Source of the DNA: Bog-473 sp963838835
Lineage (GTDB): Bacteria > Actinomycetota > Acidimicrobiia > Acidimicrobiales > RAAP-2
DNA length: 64,000 nt
Direction: 5' to 3'
NCBI GenBank assembly: GCA_963838835.1
Contig: CAWITA010000018.1
Location: 1-64,000, forward strand
Under the pieces are notes generated by a model. It did no database searches. It was not told the origin of the DNA and was given only the letters and a program-made list of their open reading frames with translations. Both the position numbers and the translations under genes were made by a program. Below are positions 51,793 through 61,203 of the stretch, one piece after another. Positions within the stretch are counted from its first letter, which is position 1. Each line of letters begins with the position of its first letter.

Positions 51793-52455
51793 ATGTCGCC
51801 GAAGGCTCAGGGCGCTCCGACGGTCACCCGGCGACGCCGAAGTGACGGTGTGTCGACCAGGCGCAAAGTGCTCGATGCTGCCGTAGAGAGCATCCTGACC
51901 AACGGTTACTACCAGACAAGCTCGAATGAGATTGCGAGGGTCGCCGGGGTCACGTGGGGAACGTTGCAACACCAATTCGGAACCAGGGAAGGTCTGATGC
52001 TCGAGGTTCTCAACGACGAGTGGGACCGCATGCAGAACGCGATTGCCTCGGCCGAGGCCCGAGGCGACACCCTTGAAGAGCGCCTTGAAGCCACGATGGC
52101 CATCTTGGCGAATCACTACGGCTCACCGAGAAATCTCGCTCTCCTCGAGATACTCCTCGATCTGACTCAGGACCCGAATACGACGGCAGCGACCCGAAAG
52201 GCAGCGCTGGCCCACGGTCAGAGACTTTCCCGTGCATGGCATCCTCTTTTCGCCCAAGCGCTCGGAGACGGGGCGAAAGACAAGGAACTTGTGAGGTACG
52301 CATTCAAGGCACTCCGCGGCTACCTCATCGGTGAGGGCATTGCGTCCAGGCTCACCAAGGAGGGCGTCAATACCGGCGAGCGGCGCTTCATGATTCAAGG
52401 AGTGGCGGCAGCAGTTCGCGCGGAAGCGAAGGCGCGTGGGATCCACATAAAGTGA
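51793..52455 (+). CDS. TetR-family transcriptional regulator
   Basis: A 220-aa regulator with a basic lead (RRRRSDGVSTRRKVLDAAVESIL) and HTH (YYQTSSNEIARVAGVTWGTLQHQFGTREGLMLEVL). The C-terminal ligand domain is helical (ERLEATMAILANHYGSPRNLALLEILLDL). Divergently arranged with the DUF35/thiolase-like operon, so it is its likely repressor, released by an acyl-CoA or its acid. Confidence 0.88.
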   Translation: MSPKAQGAPTVTRRRRSDGVSTRRKVLDAAVESILTNGYYQTSSNEIARVAGVTWGTLQHQFGTREGLMLEVLNDEWDRMQNAIASAEARGDTLEERLEATMAILANHYGSPRNLALLEILLDLTQDPNTTAATRKAALAHGQRLSRAWHPLFAQALGDGAKDKELVRYAFKALRGYLIGEGIASRLTKEGVNTGERRFMIQGVAAAVRAEAKARGIHIK

Positions 52456-52512
52456 GCCGCGCTGCCAGTTCAACCAGAGTTGCATATTGAGTAGCGGCTC
52501 GCTGCACGTCGA

Positions 52513-53460
52513 CTAAGGGAACATCTCCCCCAACAGGTCATTGCTCAACGCCCAGAGCCTCTCAGCGGCGACGACATCGGACGCCCAAGCAGCCGGCGAA
52601 CCAATCGAGCAGTCTTCCAAGTAGGAACCGCCGCTGGCCTCGAGCGGGGCGATGACCGCCCACACCGCTGTCGCGGCGCCAGCTTCCACAGATTTCATCG
52701 GTACTCGCCGTTGGGGCTTTGCCGGACCAGGCTCTGGCATCTTCTGCTGCGAGGTGCCTCTCGACATCAGCGACTTGAAATCGTGCTTTTCCAGGTGCCT
52801 TGCCAAATTCGTTGCCACCATCCCCGGATGAACCGCGAATGCGTGTCCTCCGATTGGAGACAGCCTTGGATCGAGGGCGAGCGCGAACAGAGCATTTGCG
52901 GTCTTTGATTGTCCGTATGCTTCCCACTTGTCGTAGTCACGTCGCTGATAGTTCGGGTCATCCCAGAGAATGTCGGACAGGTTGTGTCCACCGGAACTGA
53001 CATTCACGACTCGGGCTCGTCCCGAAGCTTCAAGCATCGGCATCACGAGATTGGTCAGCAGAAAGTGTGCAAGGTGGTTGACGCCGAAGTGCAGCTCGTA
53101 CCCTTCCACCGTCCTATTCAAAGGGGTACCCATCACGCCTGCATTGTTCACCAGGATATCGAGCTGAGCCTCGATTTTCGAGAGCTCGTCCGCGAAATCC
53201 CGCACGCTATCGAGAGAGCACAGATCCAAGCGGGCGGACCGAAGAGACGACCCCGGATGTCGAGCCGTTATCCCCTCTGCAGCGCGTGTTGTGTCGCCAA
53301 GGTTCCGGGCCGCCAGGACGACGTGAGCCCCGGTGGCAGCGAGCGCTCTGGCGGTTTCGGCGCCCAATCCCGATGAGGCGCCCGTGACTACGACGGTTCG
53401 TCCCGTTAAATCGGTCTCGGCCAGGACCTCGTCAGTCGTTATTGTCGCGCCTCGGTCCAT
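52513..53460 (-). CDS. Short-chain dehydrogenase/reductase (retinol-dehydrogenase-like)
   Basis: A 315-aa SDR with TGASSGLGAETARALAATGAHVVLAARN (NADP-type Arg after strand 2), NNAGVMGTPL, VSSGGHNLSDILWDD and the YGQSKTANALFAL active site, then AVHPGMVATNLARHL. The pattern is that of WW-domain oxidoreductase/retinol-dehydrogenase-like SDRs. ATG 53460 is chosen because GAGAGAG lies before it; the frame is open to 53529. Alone on the minus strand. Its substrate is unknown. Confidence 0.85.
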   Translation of the reverse strand: MDRGATITTDEVLAETDLTGRTVVVTGASSGLGAETARALAATGAHVVLAARNLGDTTRAAEGITARHPGSSLRSARLDLCSLDSVRDFADELSKIEAQLDILVNNAGVMGTPLNRTVEGYELHFGVNHLAHFLLTNLVMPMLEASGRARVVNVSSGGHNLSDILWDDPNYQRRDYDKWEAYGQSKTANALFALALDPRLSPIGGHAFAVHPGMVATNLARHLEKHDFKSLMSRGTSQQKMPEPGPAKPQRRVPMKSVEAGAATAVWAVIAPLEASGGSYLEDCSIGSPAAWASDVVAAERLWALSNDLLGEMFP

Positions 53461-53599
53461 GTCCGCTCTCTCGATGTGATGTGAGGATGATGTGATCGGC
53501 AGATGTGCACTCGGACCGACGTGGTCCATCTTTTTTCGATATTCAACGTCGACCTAATGTCCCGCTCCCGTAGGGTTCCGACGCACAGTAGCTGAACCT

Positions 53600-54050
53600 A
53601 TTTGCGATTGACGTTTCTTCAGCCAGGGCCGACGCGATCAGGCGACTTGTAGAGATACTGAGTCTGGGGCTCGCAATAGGCATCGAGACCCGGAGCGCCA
53701 TCGTGCCACACTCCAGTCGATCTGCGATCGCAGCAGCACCGCGGGCGAGGTCCGCGGTCCGAACCGAGCCGCAGAGGCCAAACTCGCGAATTGGCCGAGC
53801 GCAGGGCGTCGTCAACATCCGAGAAGCTCATTACCGGCAAAAGGGTTCCGAACTGTTCCTCGTCGACGACGCGTATCCCGGAGCCAACATTCGTCAGGAC
53901 GGTGGCGGGAAAAAAAGAATCCCGAGTCATCAACCCGCTTTCCGCCTGAAACCGCGGTAGCACAATGTGCAATGGCGTCATTCGCCAACTCGCACACTCC
54001 GCCAGTTTCCGTAATCACTGCTAGCAAGCGCCCTCCGTAACAGAGCCACA
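53600..54050 (-). pseudogene. Aldehyde dehydrogenase C-terminal remnant
   Basis: Pieces in three frames, read from 54050 leftward, give the end of an aldehyde dehydrogenase: LANDAIAHCATAVSGGKRV, then FFPATVLTNVGSGIRVVDEEQFGTLLPVMSFSDVDDALRSAN, then EFGLCGSVRTADLARGAAAIADRLECGT. The catalytic Cys part and N-terminus are gone. At least two frameshifts and loss of the PFGG-type ending make it dead. Confidence 0.65.
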
Positions 54051-54129
54051 CCTGTATTCGAAAAATTCGGACATCGCGGGTGCGCGTCCGATAAGTGCGG
54101 TCAGTCGTGGGCTATCCCGTATGAGCTAG

Positions 54130-54176
54130 GACGTTTCCCAAACGTTCGATCATGACGTTCCCCAACGGTCGACCAT
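54130..54176 (+). repeat. Two-unit tandem repeat
   Basis: GACGTTTCCCAAACGTTCGATCAT (54130-54153) is followed directly by a 23-base unit, GACGTTCCCCAACGGTCGACCAT (54154-54176). The two units agree at most positions. The place, just past the stop of the CoA-transferase gene, suggests a binding site or a terminator-like structure. Confidence 0.5.
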
Positions 54177-54213
54177 GTTGTCCGATGTGCGAACTCGTGA
54201 TCGAGGCACCGAC

Positions 54214-55419
54214 TCAGACGGCTGGAACTCCGACTGGTGCGTCGAGCACGACCCTCTCCGCTACTAGCCGGTTTATCTCATCGTTGGCGAACCCATGCTC
54301 GAGCAGAATCTCTCGCGTGTGCTCACCGCACATGCATGGACCACGTTGCACTGTGCCGCCACCAGGGGTCACCTGCACGAGCAGTCCGGGGTCTTCGAAG
54401 CGGCCGACGCTGCCCGACCAAGTCTCTGCTATCAGGCCTCGCTTTCGGGCCTCCGGGTCGTCGAAGACGGTTCGGCAGTACTCCTCATCGACTACTTCGG
54501 CTGGGATTCCGCCAGCCTCCAAGCGAGCGGCCCAGGTGGTTGCGGTCTCATTTGCAAAGCAGCCAGCCAGCGAGGATGCCGTCGCTCCGTCCACCACGTC
54601 ATCGCCGTCGAAGAACGTTGCGCCGGTGACCTCTTTGAGTCGCTTTCGGTCCTCGCCGGAAATGGCCGCGATGAACAACCACCGATCGGCCGTCTGATAC
54701 ATGCGGTAGAACGCGGAGAAGCCCACTTGGTCTTTGTCGGCATGGCGGTAGTCCCCTGGAGTTCCATCGGCGTAGACCCAGGCATAGGAAGTGTGAAGGA
54801 GGCCGGCGTTGACAATGGCTGTGCCCACCTCCTGACCCTCGCCTGTCCGGTCGCGGTGGAAGAGAGCGGAGGTGATGGCAATTGCCGCGAGAAGCGCGTT
54901 TCCGGTGTCTCCCATGTTCGAGCGGCTCCACAAGGGAGGGTTCCCGGCGTCGCAGGCTCCGTCTTCCCACTCGGTGCCGGTCAGCGCCGCAGCATTCTGA
55001 TCGGTTCCCGGTAGCGCCGAGCGAGGGCCTTTCTCGTAGCCTCGCGTGTTGCAAAAGATCAACCGAGGGAACCGGTGGCGTAGTGTCTCATAGTCGATTC
55101 CGAGCCGAGCTGCGGCCCCCGGCCGCCAATTGGTGGTCACCACATCGGCCTGGGAGATCAAACGGTCGAGTATGACCTTGCCTTCCTCGTGTTTGAGGTT
55201 GAGCGAAATGCTGCGCTTGCCCCGGTTGATGCCCAGCCCCATGTGGGTCCCGTTCCAGAACGAATCGTAGAGCGCATTCACCTTGATGACGTCGGCACCG
55301 AGATCGGCCAGCATCCGGCCGGTGAACGGCCCAGCCACCCCCAGTCCGAGGTCGAGAACCCGAATGTTGGCAAGCGGGAATGGCAACTGGACCTCGCGAC
55401 CGGACGAACGTGTGGACAT
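54214..55419 (-). CDS. CaiB/BaiF CoA transferase, C-terminal half of a split gene
   Basis: A 401-codon frame (starting MSTRSSGREVQ) with a full class III CoA-transferase domain: FPLANIRVLDLGLGVAGPFTGRMLADLGADVIKV, VILDRLISQADVVTTNWRPGAAARLGIDYETL, GTDQNAAALTG, GTAIVNAGLLHTSYAWVYADGTPGDYRHADK. The frame stays open upstream of its ATG through HTEELLAEARSLRSLQSWRKRM, which is a linker. I therefore read it as the second domain of a two-domain CoA transferase broken by a one-base deletion near 55515. Moves CoA between carboxylic acids. Confidence 0.8.
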   Translation of the reverse strand: MSTRSSGREVQLPFPLANIRVLDLGLGVAGPFTGRMLADLGADVIKVNALYDSFWNGTHMGLGINRGKRSISLNLKHEEGKVILDRLISQADVVTTNWRPGAAARLGIDYETLRHRFPRLIFCNTRGYEKGPRSALPGTDQNAAALTGTEWEDGACDAGNPPLWSRSNMGDTGNALLAAIAITSALFHRDRTGEGQEVGTAIVNAGLLHTSYAWVYADGTPGDYRHADKDQVGFSAFYRMYQTADRWLFIAAISGEDRKRLKEVTGATFFDGDDVVDGATASSLAGCFANETATTWAARLEAGGIPAEVVDEEYCRTVFDDPEARKRGLIAETWSGSVGRFEDPGLLVQVTPGGGTVQRGPCMCGEHTREILLEHGFANDEINRLVAERVVLDAPVGVPAV

Positions 55420-56672
55420 GCGTTTGCGCCACGATTGCAGGGAACGAAGGGAGCGCGCCTCGGCCAGTAGTTCCTCAGTGTGTTGACCCGATCGCGTCCT
55501 GCAGCGCCTCGAACAGCGCCGGGTGTCACGGAGAAATCGAAGAGCTGCCCGACGTGTCGAATTGGCCCTCGCTCGGGATCATCCACCTCGACAACGCACC
55601 CGTCGGCGACGAACAATGGGTCGCACAGTGCTTCAGCGGGCGAGCGGATGAGTGAGATGCCGAATCCGACTCTTTCTGCAGCCTTCTCCCAGACATGGGC
55701 TGGGAACTTCTTGAACGCCGCTGCCAACTCGGGGTAGTGAATGATGCCGAGCAGCAGGCCGTCACTCTCCATGGAAACCCGGTCGGGGTCGTCACGATAG
55801 GCGGTTTCCACGGCCGCCAGCGTGGGGTCGTCCTCTTTCGCGGCAGCGAGCACCCAGTTTGGCCGCAGTGTCCAGTGGTGTACCCAGCGACCATCGGCAC
55901 ACTCGAAGATGCCTTCGATGGCGCGACCATCCACCGGCCACATCCAGTACAGGGGCGCATCCGGTTTCTCCACGCGCTGCCAATTGAGGACGACTGCAGC
56001 CAGCGCCCCCTGGAGCAGTGAAGTCGTCACTCTCTGGCCCCGGCCGGTGACCTCACGGGCGCGAAGTGCTGCGGTTATTCCCAAGGTGGCCAGGTAAGCC
56101 GCCCCTATGCTCGGCCACGGCGTGCGGGGGAAAACCGGGCCGGGCCGGTTCGTTCCACGTACCATCCCCTCAGGGGAATCGAACTCCGGGAATGGACCGG
56201 GACGGCCGAGGATGTATTCCATAGGAGTACCCCGTCGTCCCTTCTGGTCGTAGAGAAGACCGGTCCGTGCTGCGACCAGGGCGTCGAATGCCGGCCGATC
56301 GCGATCCCGACCCTCCTCGCCGTACCCAGTCACGGAACAGGTAATGATGCGAGCGTTGAGAGCCGAAAGCTGAACATGGTCTATCCCAAGCCTGGACATG
56401 GTTCCCGGCGAGAAGCTATCGAGCACGATATCTACATCAGTCGCCAGTGCGATGAATGCCGCCCGGCCGACGTCGGTGTGCAGGTCGAGGCATGCGCTCC
56501 GCTTGCCTCGATGCCACACCCGGTAGCCGGACTGAGCGGCGAATGGATCACCCCCCGGTGGCTCAATGCGGGTCACAGCCGCTCCGTTGTCCACCAGCAT
56601 CATGGAGGTCATTGGTCCGGAGATCCCCCATGAGAGATCCAAGACACGCAGACCGTCGAATACTCCGGCCAT
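55278..56672 (-). CDS. CaiB/BaiF CoA transferase, N-terminal half of a split gene
   Basis: A 464-codon frame whose first 385 residues are a class III CoA-transferase domain: LRVLDLSWGISGPMTSMMLVDNGAAVTRIEPPGGDPF, VDIVLDSFSPGTMSRLGIDHVQL, SVTGYGEEGRDRDRPAFDALV, GTNRPGPVFPRTPWPSIGAAYLA. From about 55515 onward it reads the second domain out of phase (noise). Joining across one lost base gives one protein of about 810 residues with two CaiB domains, a known arrangement in actinobacteria. It lies directly downstream of an SDR pseudogene. Confidence 0.82.
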   Translation of the reverse strand: MAGVFDGLRVLDLSWGISGPMTSMMLVDNGAAVTRIEPPGGDPFAAQSGYRVWHRGKRSACLDLHTDVGRAAFIALATDVDIVLDSFSPGTMSRLGIDHVQLSALNARIITCSVTGYGEEGRDRDRPAFDALVAARTGLLYDQKGRRGTPMEYILGRPGPFPEFDSPEGMVRGTNRPGPVFPRTPWPSIGAAYLATLGITAALRAREVTGRGQRVTTSLLQGALAAVVLNWQRVEKPDAPLYWMWPVDGRAIEGIFECADGRWVHHWTLRPNWVLAAAKEDDPTLAAVETAYRDDPDRVSMESDGLLLGIIHYPELAAAFKKFPAHVWEKAAERVGFGISLIRSPAEALCDPLFVADGCVVEVDDPERGPIRHVGQLFDFSVTPGAVRGAAGRDRVNTLRNYWPRRAPFVPCNRGANACPHVRPVARSSCHSRLPTFGFSTSDWGWLGRSPAGCWPISVPTSSR

Positions 56673-56683
56673 TGTTGAACCCC

Positions 56684-57467
56684 CTACCAGAGGTACTCGT
56701 CAGGCAGGCCATCCGCAAGCATCTGTTCAGCTCGCCCACGGGTGACGGGTTCGTTCCAGGCGAAGTATTCGTCTCCTATCTTGGCCTCAAAGAATCTGAC
56801 GGACTCTTGCGGTCCGACGCGTGAGAAGAAGCGATCTCGCTGGATTCCGTCGAGGAAGAGTGCCGCGACCCCTTCGGGCTCGACAAGTACGGCCGGTACG
56901 CCGGTTGATCTGAGAAGAGCTTCGACCGCCTTCATGAAAGACACGTCTCCAGGTTCGTCGCTGCCAGGGGAGGGAACAGCACGCCGTTCTTTGTCGAGCC
57001 ATAGCTCGCATTGAGATACGAGGTTCCTTCGGCGCCTGCTCCTGAGCTGGTTGCGACCACATAGCCATTGACACCGATCTCCACCATCCGAGGAACGAAT
57101 GCCTTGATGCCCCACACGACCCCCTTGAGGTTGACTCCAATCACTCGCTCCCAGTTCTCTGTCACGTCGTTAAACAGTGAGCCCCCTCCCGCGCTACCGG
57201 CATTGGGGCGCAGCACGTGGACGGATCTATACTTGACAAATACGCTGTCGGCCAGATTCCGAACGGCCACAAACTCCGACACGTCAGTCACCATGGTCGT
57301 CACTTCAAGCATGCCTCTTTGAACGTCTTCGCGGCCTCCGCGATAAAAGCCTCATTGACGTCGGCCAACACGACCTTCACTCCTGGTTCGCCCAAAAGAC
57401 CTGTGGCCAGCCCGATGGCTCCGGCTCCTCCGGTGATAACGGCCACTTTTCCATCCAGAGCATCCAT
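56684..57467 (-). pseudogene. Short-chain dehydrogenase, two frameshifts
   Basis: From ATG 57467 (MDALDGKVAVITGGAGAIGLATGLLG) the cofactor site is present. Near 57305 the frame changes to MVTDVSEFVAVRNLADSVF, then RPNAGSAGGGSLFNDVTENWERVIGVNLKGVVWGIKAFVPRM and ATSSGAG, YGSTKNGVL. Near 56950 it changes again to a tail ending MKAVEALLRSTGVPAVLVEPEGVAALFLDG and GLPDEYLW at 56684. YGSTK is the active-site Tyr-Lys. All parts of an SDR are there, but in three frames, so it is not functional. Confidence 0.75.
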
Positions 57468-57645
57468 CGGTTCCTACTCTCGCTATCGGGCTGGGACGGT
57501 GGTCGATCGATGTCCGCGAGGTAATGCGGGCTCGTCCCGGAGTCCAGTCGTAAAGACGACACGCCCCGGTGGCGATGATCACGGTCGACCGCGAGGTCGC
57601 GAAGGCTGCTCAGCCGTACCCAGCACGATCCACGGCGCTTTCACC

Positions 57646-58755
57646 TCAGAGGTTCCAAATCCGTGCTGCGTTGTCGCGAACCACCAGGGCTCGCTCCGCG
57701 TCGGGCACACCCTGGAACATGGTCTCGACGATGGTTTGAGACTTAGGCCAGCTCGAGACGGGATGGGGATAGTCCGAAGACCACATTATGTTCTCGAGCC
57801 CTAGGCGACTCCTAGCCAGGTCAATCGCATCCGGTTCGTCAATGAACGTGAGGAAGACGTTCCGGCGAAAGTAATGGCTCGGCAATTCGGTGATCGCCGG
57901 AAACTCGTAGCCTTGCCGGGTGACCATGTCGTCAACGACATAGAGCCACCACGCCACCCAGCCGAGTCCCGGCTCCACAAAGACGACCTTCAGGTCGGGA
58001 AATCGCTCAAAGACTCCGCCCATGATCCACATGCCGAACGCCTCGCCCGATGACAACGGAACCATCGGCACAAAGATCCCCTTCTGGGGTGTCGGATCCC
58101 GTCGAGCTAGATCCTCGAGCTGGATATTAAAACCGATGTGGCAGCAGATCGGCAGTCCAGTCTCTTGGATGGCTGCCCACAGAGGGTCATACACGTTTTC
58201 CCAATAGTCCGGGAGCCCGAGCTCGGCAGGGAACACGGGGAGCTGCAGTGATTTGCAGCCCTCCGAGGCGGCCCACTTCACTTCTTCGACACTGGCGTGG
58301 ATGTCGTGCACAGGAATTTGAAACGAGACAATCAGACGACCAGGGTCAGCGACGCGAAACTCCTGGAGCGCCGTGTTGAAGGCTCGAGTCGCTTCCCGCG
58401 AGCCTCGTTGAAGAAGATAGAGATAGCGAAAGGCGCTGACTTCGCAGTAACTCGATGAGATCTCAACGCCGTCGATGTCCATGTCCTTTAGGCGTTCCAG
58501 TGGATCGGTGTGACCGGGGCGTCCAAACGCCGGATGCGTTCGGTTCCCGGCGATTCCAGCACTGGACCCGCATTCAAGGTCTCGCTGCTTCCTCCATCGC
58601 TGATTCGCCTCGTTCGTGACCGACCTGGTCATCGATGCCTGAAAGCTTGAAATGGCCTGGTCGTAGTCAGGGTGGAATTGCGATGCAAGGTGAGATTTGA
58701 TCTGATCGTGCCTTAGCTGAACGTGGTCATCGGCAGAGATGAGTCGAGTAGTCAT
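57646..58755 (-). CDS. Amidohydrolase-family protein (ACMSD/gamma-resorcylate type)
   Basis: A 369-aa metal-dependent TIM-barrel hydrolase or decarboxylase. N-terminal LISADDHVQL is the (D/E)xH-like metal site, DIDGVEISSSYCEVSAFRYLYLLQ an inner strand, ICCHIGFNIQLEDLARRD a further ligand region, and ENIMWSSDYPHPVSSWPKS the late Asp. This group includes decarboxylases acting on aromatic or cyclic acids and is common in steroid clusters. Its ATG overlaps the stop of a truncated binding-protein gene (TAATG). Possibly a decarboxylase or ring hydrolase. Confidence 0.87.
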   Translation of the reverse strand: MTTRLISADDHVQLRHDQIKSHLASQFHPDYDQAISSFQASMTRSVTNEANQRWRKQRDLECGSSAGIAGNRTHPAFGRPGHTDPLERLKDMDIDGVEISSSYCEVSAFRYLYLLQRGSREATRAFNTALQEFRVADPGRLIVSFQIPVHDIHASVEEVKWAASEGCKSLQLPVFPAELGLPDYWENVYDPLWAAIQETGLPICCHIGFNIQLEDLARRDPTPQKGIFVPMVPLSSGEAFGMWIMGGVFERFPDLKVVFVEPGLGWVAWWLYVVDDMVTRQGYEFPAITELPSHYFRRNVFLTFIDEPDAIDLARSRLGLENIMWSSDYPHPVSSWPKSQTIVETMFQGVPDAERALVVRDNAARIWNL

Positions 58756-59087
58756 TATTTTGAGCTTTGCAGTCCAGCGACGTCCATGTCGTGATCGTTC
58801 TCCACTAATTTTTGGGAGTTCGAGGGGATTTTCTGTGAGCTGAACCCATCATCGAGGAATCCCAGCAGATGGATCTTGCGACCGTGCAGACCGCCAGCCT
58901 GGATGAAGCGGTAGAGGCCAGCTTCGAAGCCTTGGGCTACGCCCTTCGAAGTCGCGAGACTGCCATCTTCGCCAAGGACGACAGACGTGGAGTTCGCCGC
59001 TGCGCCACCGGCGTCGGCAAGCACTATTGGTGCCGTCATCTCTTCCGCCAACACGTCTATCAGTCCAGCTAACGAACGAGAACGCAT
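58755..59087 (-). pseudogene. Truncated ABC substrate-binding protein
   Basis: A 110-codon frame whose second half follows the N-terminal lobe of binding proteins like the one at 34902: GFEAGLYRFIQAGGLHGRKIHLLGFLDDGFSS against GFEARIDMQNALGGVNGHKLVPLVIDDQTS. It stops after the first lobe and shows no signal peptide. The stop overlaps the amidohydrolase start, so its translation would still couple to that gene. Confidence 0.5.
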
Positions 59088-59213
59088 GAAGGGAGTCCCC
59101 CAGTGACATCGCTGACAGTAATTAGCACCACGTAGTGACTACTATGTCTCCACGAGCTGCGGTTTTTCCACGGGTTGTATACTATATTTTTTCTTGGTCT
59201 CGTAAACGGGCCT

Positions 59214-59950
59214 TCACCGCAAGAAGACACGGATCCGGGTCGTACGCCTGTATCGCGTCAGCGTCATCAGACGAGGGGTTCCCCTCGGTTTGAAGGGTAA
59301 GGGTGTTCCGCAGAGGACGAGCCAACTTTCGAAAACGATACTGCCGTTGGCAATGGCGACCAAGGTGCAGCCGAGGGACTGCGACTCTGAGGGCGTCACG
59401 ATGTAAGAGCCTGCGTGGGAGGTGCCGGCGAGCCCCAGAGTCTGATGAAGCGCGTGTCGGGTCGCGGTGCCAGGTGGTACAGCCCGAAGCTTTCGTCCGT
59501 CTCGGTGATCAATCATAAGGACCGGGACGCCGTCGTCGGCGCGAATCCGCACTGCGCCGCCGAACGTGCCGCCGCTCGGGGAACCTCCGGGAATGGGAAC
59601 GGCTCCCTCGGCCCGACTGTGCACCAAGAAGCCGTCGAAGACGTGGCACAGCGGCTGGATGGCGTCGATGTAGGTGGTCAGGTGGAAGGCCGATTGCGAC
59701 TTTCCGACCGCCAACAGCCGCATGGGATGCAGCGGACCCGAACTGCTCTCCCACATAGGCGGCTCTGTTCAGGAGTACGAGGGCGGCAGCCGAGTGGTGA
59801 CGACGCAACTTTCCAACGCGGACCCACGCCCGAGTGCCGACGTAGTCACCGAATCGCGGCGCGAAAGCAGCGCAGAGCGGAACGACCACCCCGACCGAGT
59901 AGCTGTCCCCACCACGATGCCAGAAGCTCGGTGGTTGACTGTAAGGCGTG
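59214..59950 (-). pseudogene. Alpha/beta-hydrolase domain protein, decayed
   Basis: Fragments in several frames, reading leftward: GDSYSVGVVVPLC, then RLLAVGKSQSAFHLTTYIDAIQPLCHVFDGFLVHSRAEGAVPI, then in another frame TETDESFGLYHLAPRPDTRFIRLWGS, then AGTSHAGSYIV and a helical end. This matches the actinobacterial alpha/beta-hydrolase domain (Abhydrolase_10-like) with its Ser in GKSQS. Frameshifts at about 59515 and 59420 kill it. Confidence 0.6.
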
Positions 59951-61046
59951 TCCGACACGGAGGCGCTTCGGAAGGCGTGCCTGAATTTCGCCCACACTCA
60001 AGCATGCGGGTTCTCGCCACTGCTACGAGCGCCTGTCGCTCGGGATGGCCGACGATAAGGACTTGCTCTCTCTGCTTCGCACAGCACCGACTGGGCAGAC
60101 TCGGCCAACGCTGCTGTTGGCCGCCGTCCATGACCTTCTGCTCGGTGGTACGCAGCACCCATTAGCCGACTTCTACCCGAGCGTCACCGATCGTCCCAGA
60201 ACCGGTGATCCCTGGATCGCTTTTCGCGACTTCTGCCATACGTTTCGGTCCGCGGTCCAGTCCCGGATTGAGCGCAGCGCCACCCAGACCAACGATGTCC
60301 GCCGCGCCGCCGCACTCATGATCGGGCTGCAGCACGTCCAGGCCACTGCCTCTCGACCGTTACGCCTGGTCGAGCTCGGGGCGAGCGCCGGACTTCTCCT
60401 GACCTTCGACCGATATCGGTACGAGTTCACCCGCCGTCGGATCGGGCCGCTCGCTTCGTCGGTAACGATTCCCATATCGAGCGATGAGGAGACCGAGGCC
60501 TTGCTGGGCAGCGCAGTCCCGTCGCTCAAAGCCCGAGTCGGGGTCGACCTTCAGCCGATCGACCTGCGAGTCCCAGGGCAACGGCAATGGCTTGACGCAT
60601 TTGTCTGGCCAGAGGCGAGCGAAGACCGACATCGGCTTCGGGCGGCCATGGAACTGGTGGCGGAGGACCCACCTCTTGTCCTATCCGGGGACGCGATCCA
60701 GCTTCTCCCCGGTCTTCTCGATCACGACGCCAACGATTCCCATCTAGTTGTGTTTCACACGACGCTTTTGACCTATCTCGACCGCGGCCAACGCCATGCT
60801 CTCATCCAAATCCTCGGCGAGGCCGGAGTCTCTCGGGACCTGTCCTGGTTGCCGCTCGAGGCACCTGGGTTTCTGACGAAAGCCGAGATCGCCTTCGACA
60901 TTCCTGCAACTGCAGCCAACGACAATTCACACCTTGTGCTGGCCGTCCGCCAGTGGACGAGGGGCACGCCCCGCGATGCTCTCCTGGCCAGATTCGACGC
61001 CTACGGCAGATCGATGGACCATGGGTCGCTTCGACCTGACAATTGA
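59948..61046 (+). pseudogene. DUF2332 family protein with N-terminal frameshift
   Basis: The main part from ATG 60045 (MADDKDLLSLLRTAPTGQTRPTLLLAAVHDLLLGG, VELGASAGLLLTFDRYRYEF, VGVDLQPIDLRVPGQRQWLDAFVWPEASED, VVFHTTLLTYLDRGQRHAL) is a clear DUF2332 member, a family of unknown role with a methyltransferase-like look. The missing first 30 residues lie just upstream in another frame starting at GTG 59948 (SDTEALRKACLNFAHTQACGFSPL), with a one-base insertion near 60020. It is either a damaged gene or a sequence error; a shorter protein could start at 60045. Confidence 0.75.
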
Positions 61047-61203
61047 TCGCAAGCTCAGGGATCCGTTACACGGAAGCGCAGGTACCAAACGATCAGGTCT
61101 GGGGTGTTGTAGCCGTCGACCATCCGAAGTGATGGCCGAGTGCGCCACACGGTACCGGCGACACCGTGTGGGGATACTGCCGCGGAGATGCGAGACTCGC
61201 CCG

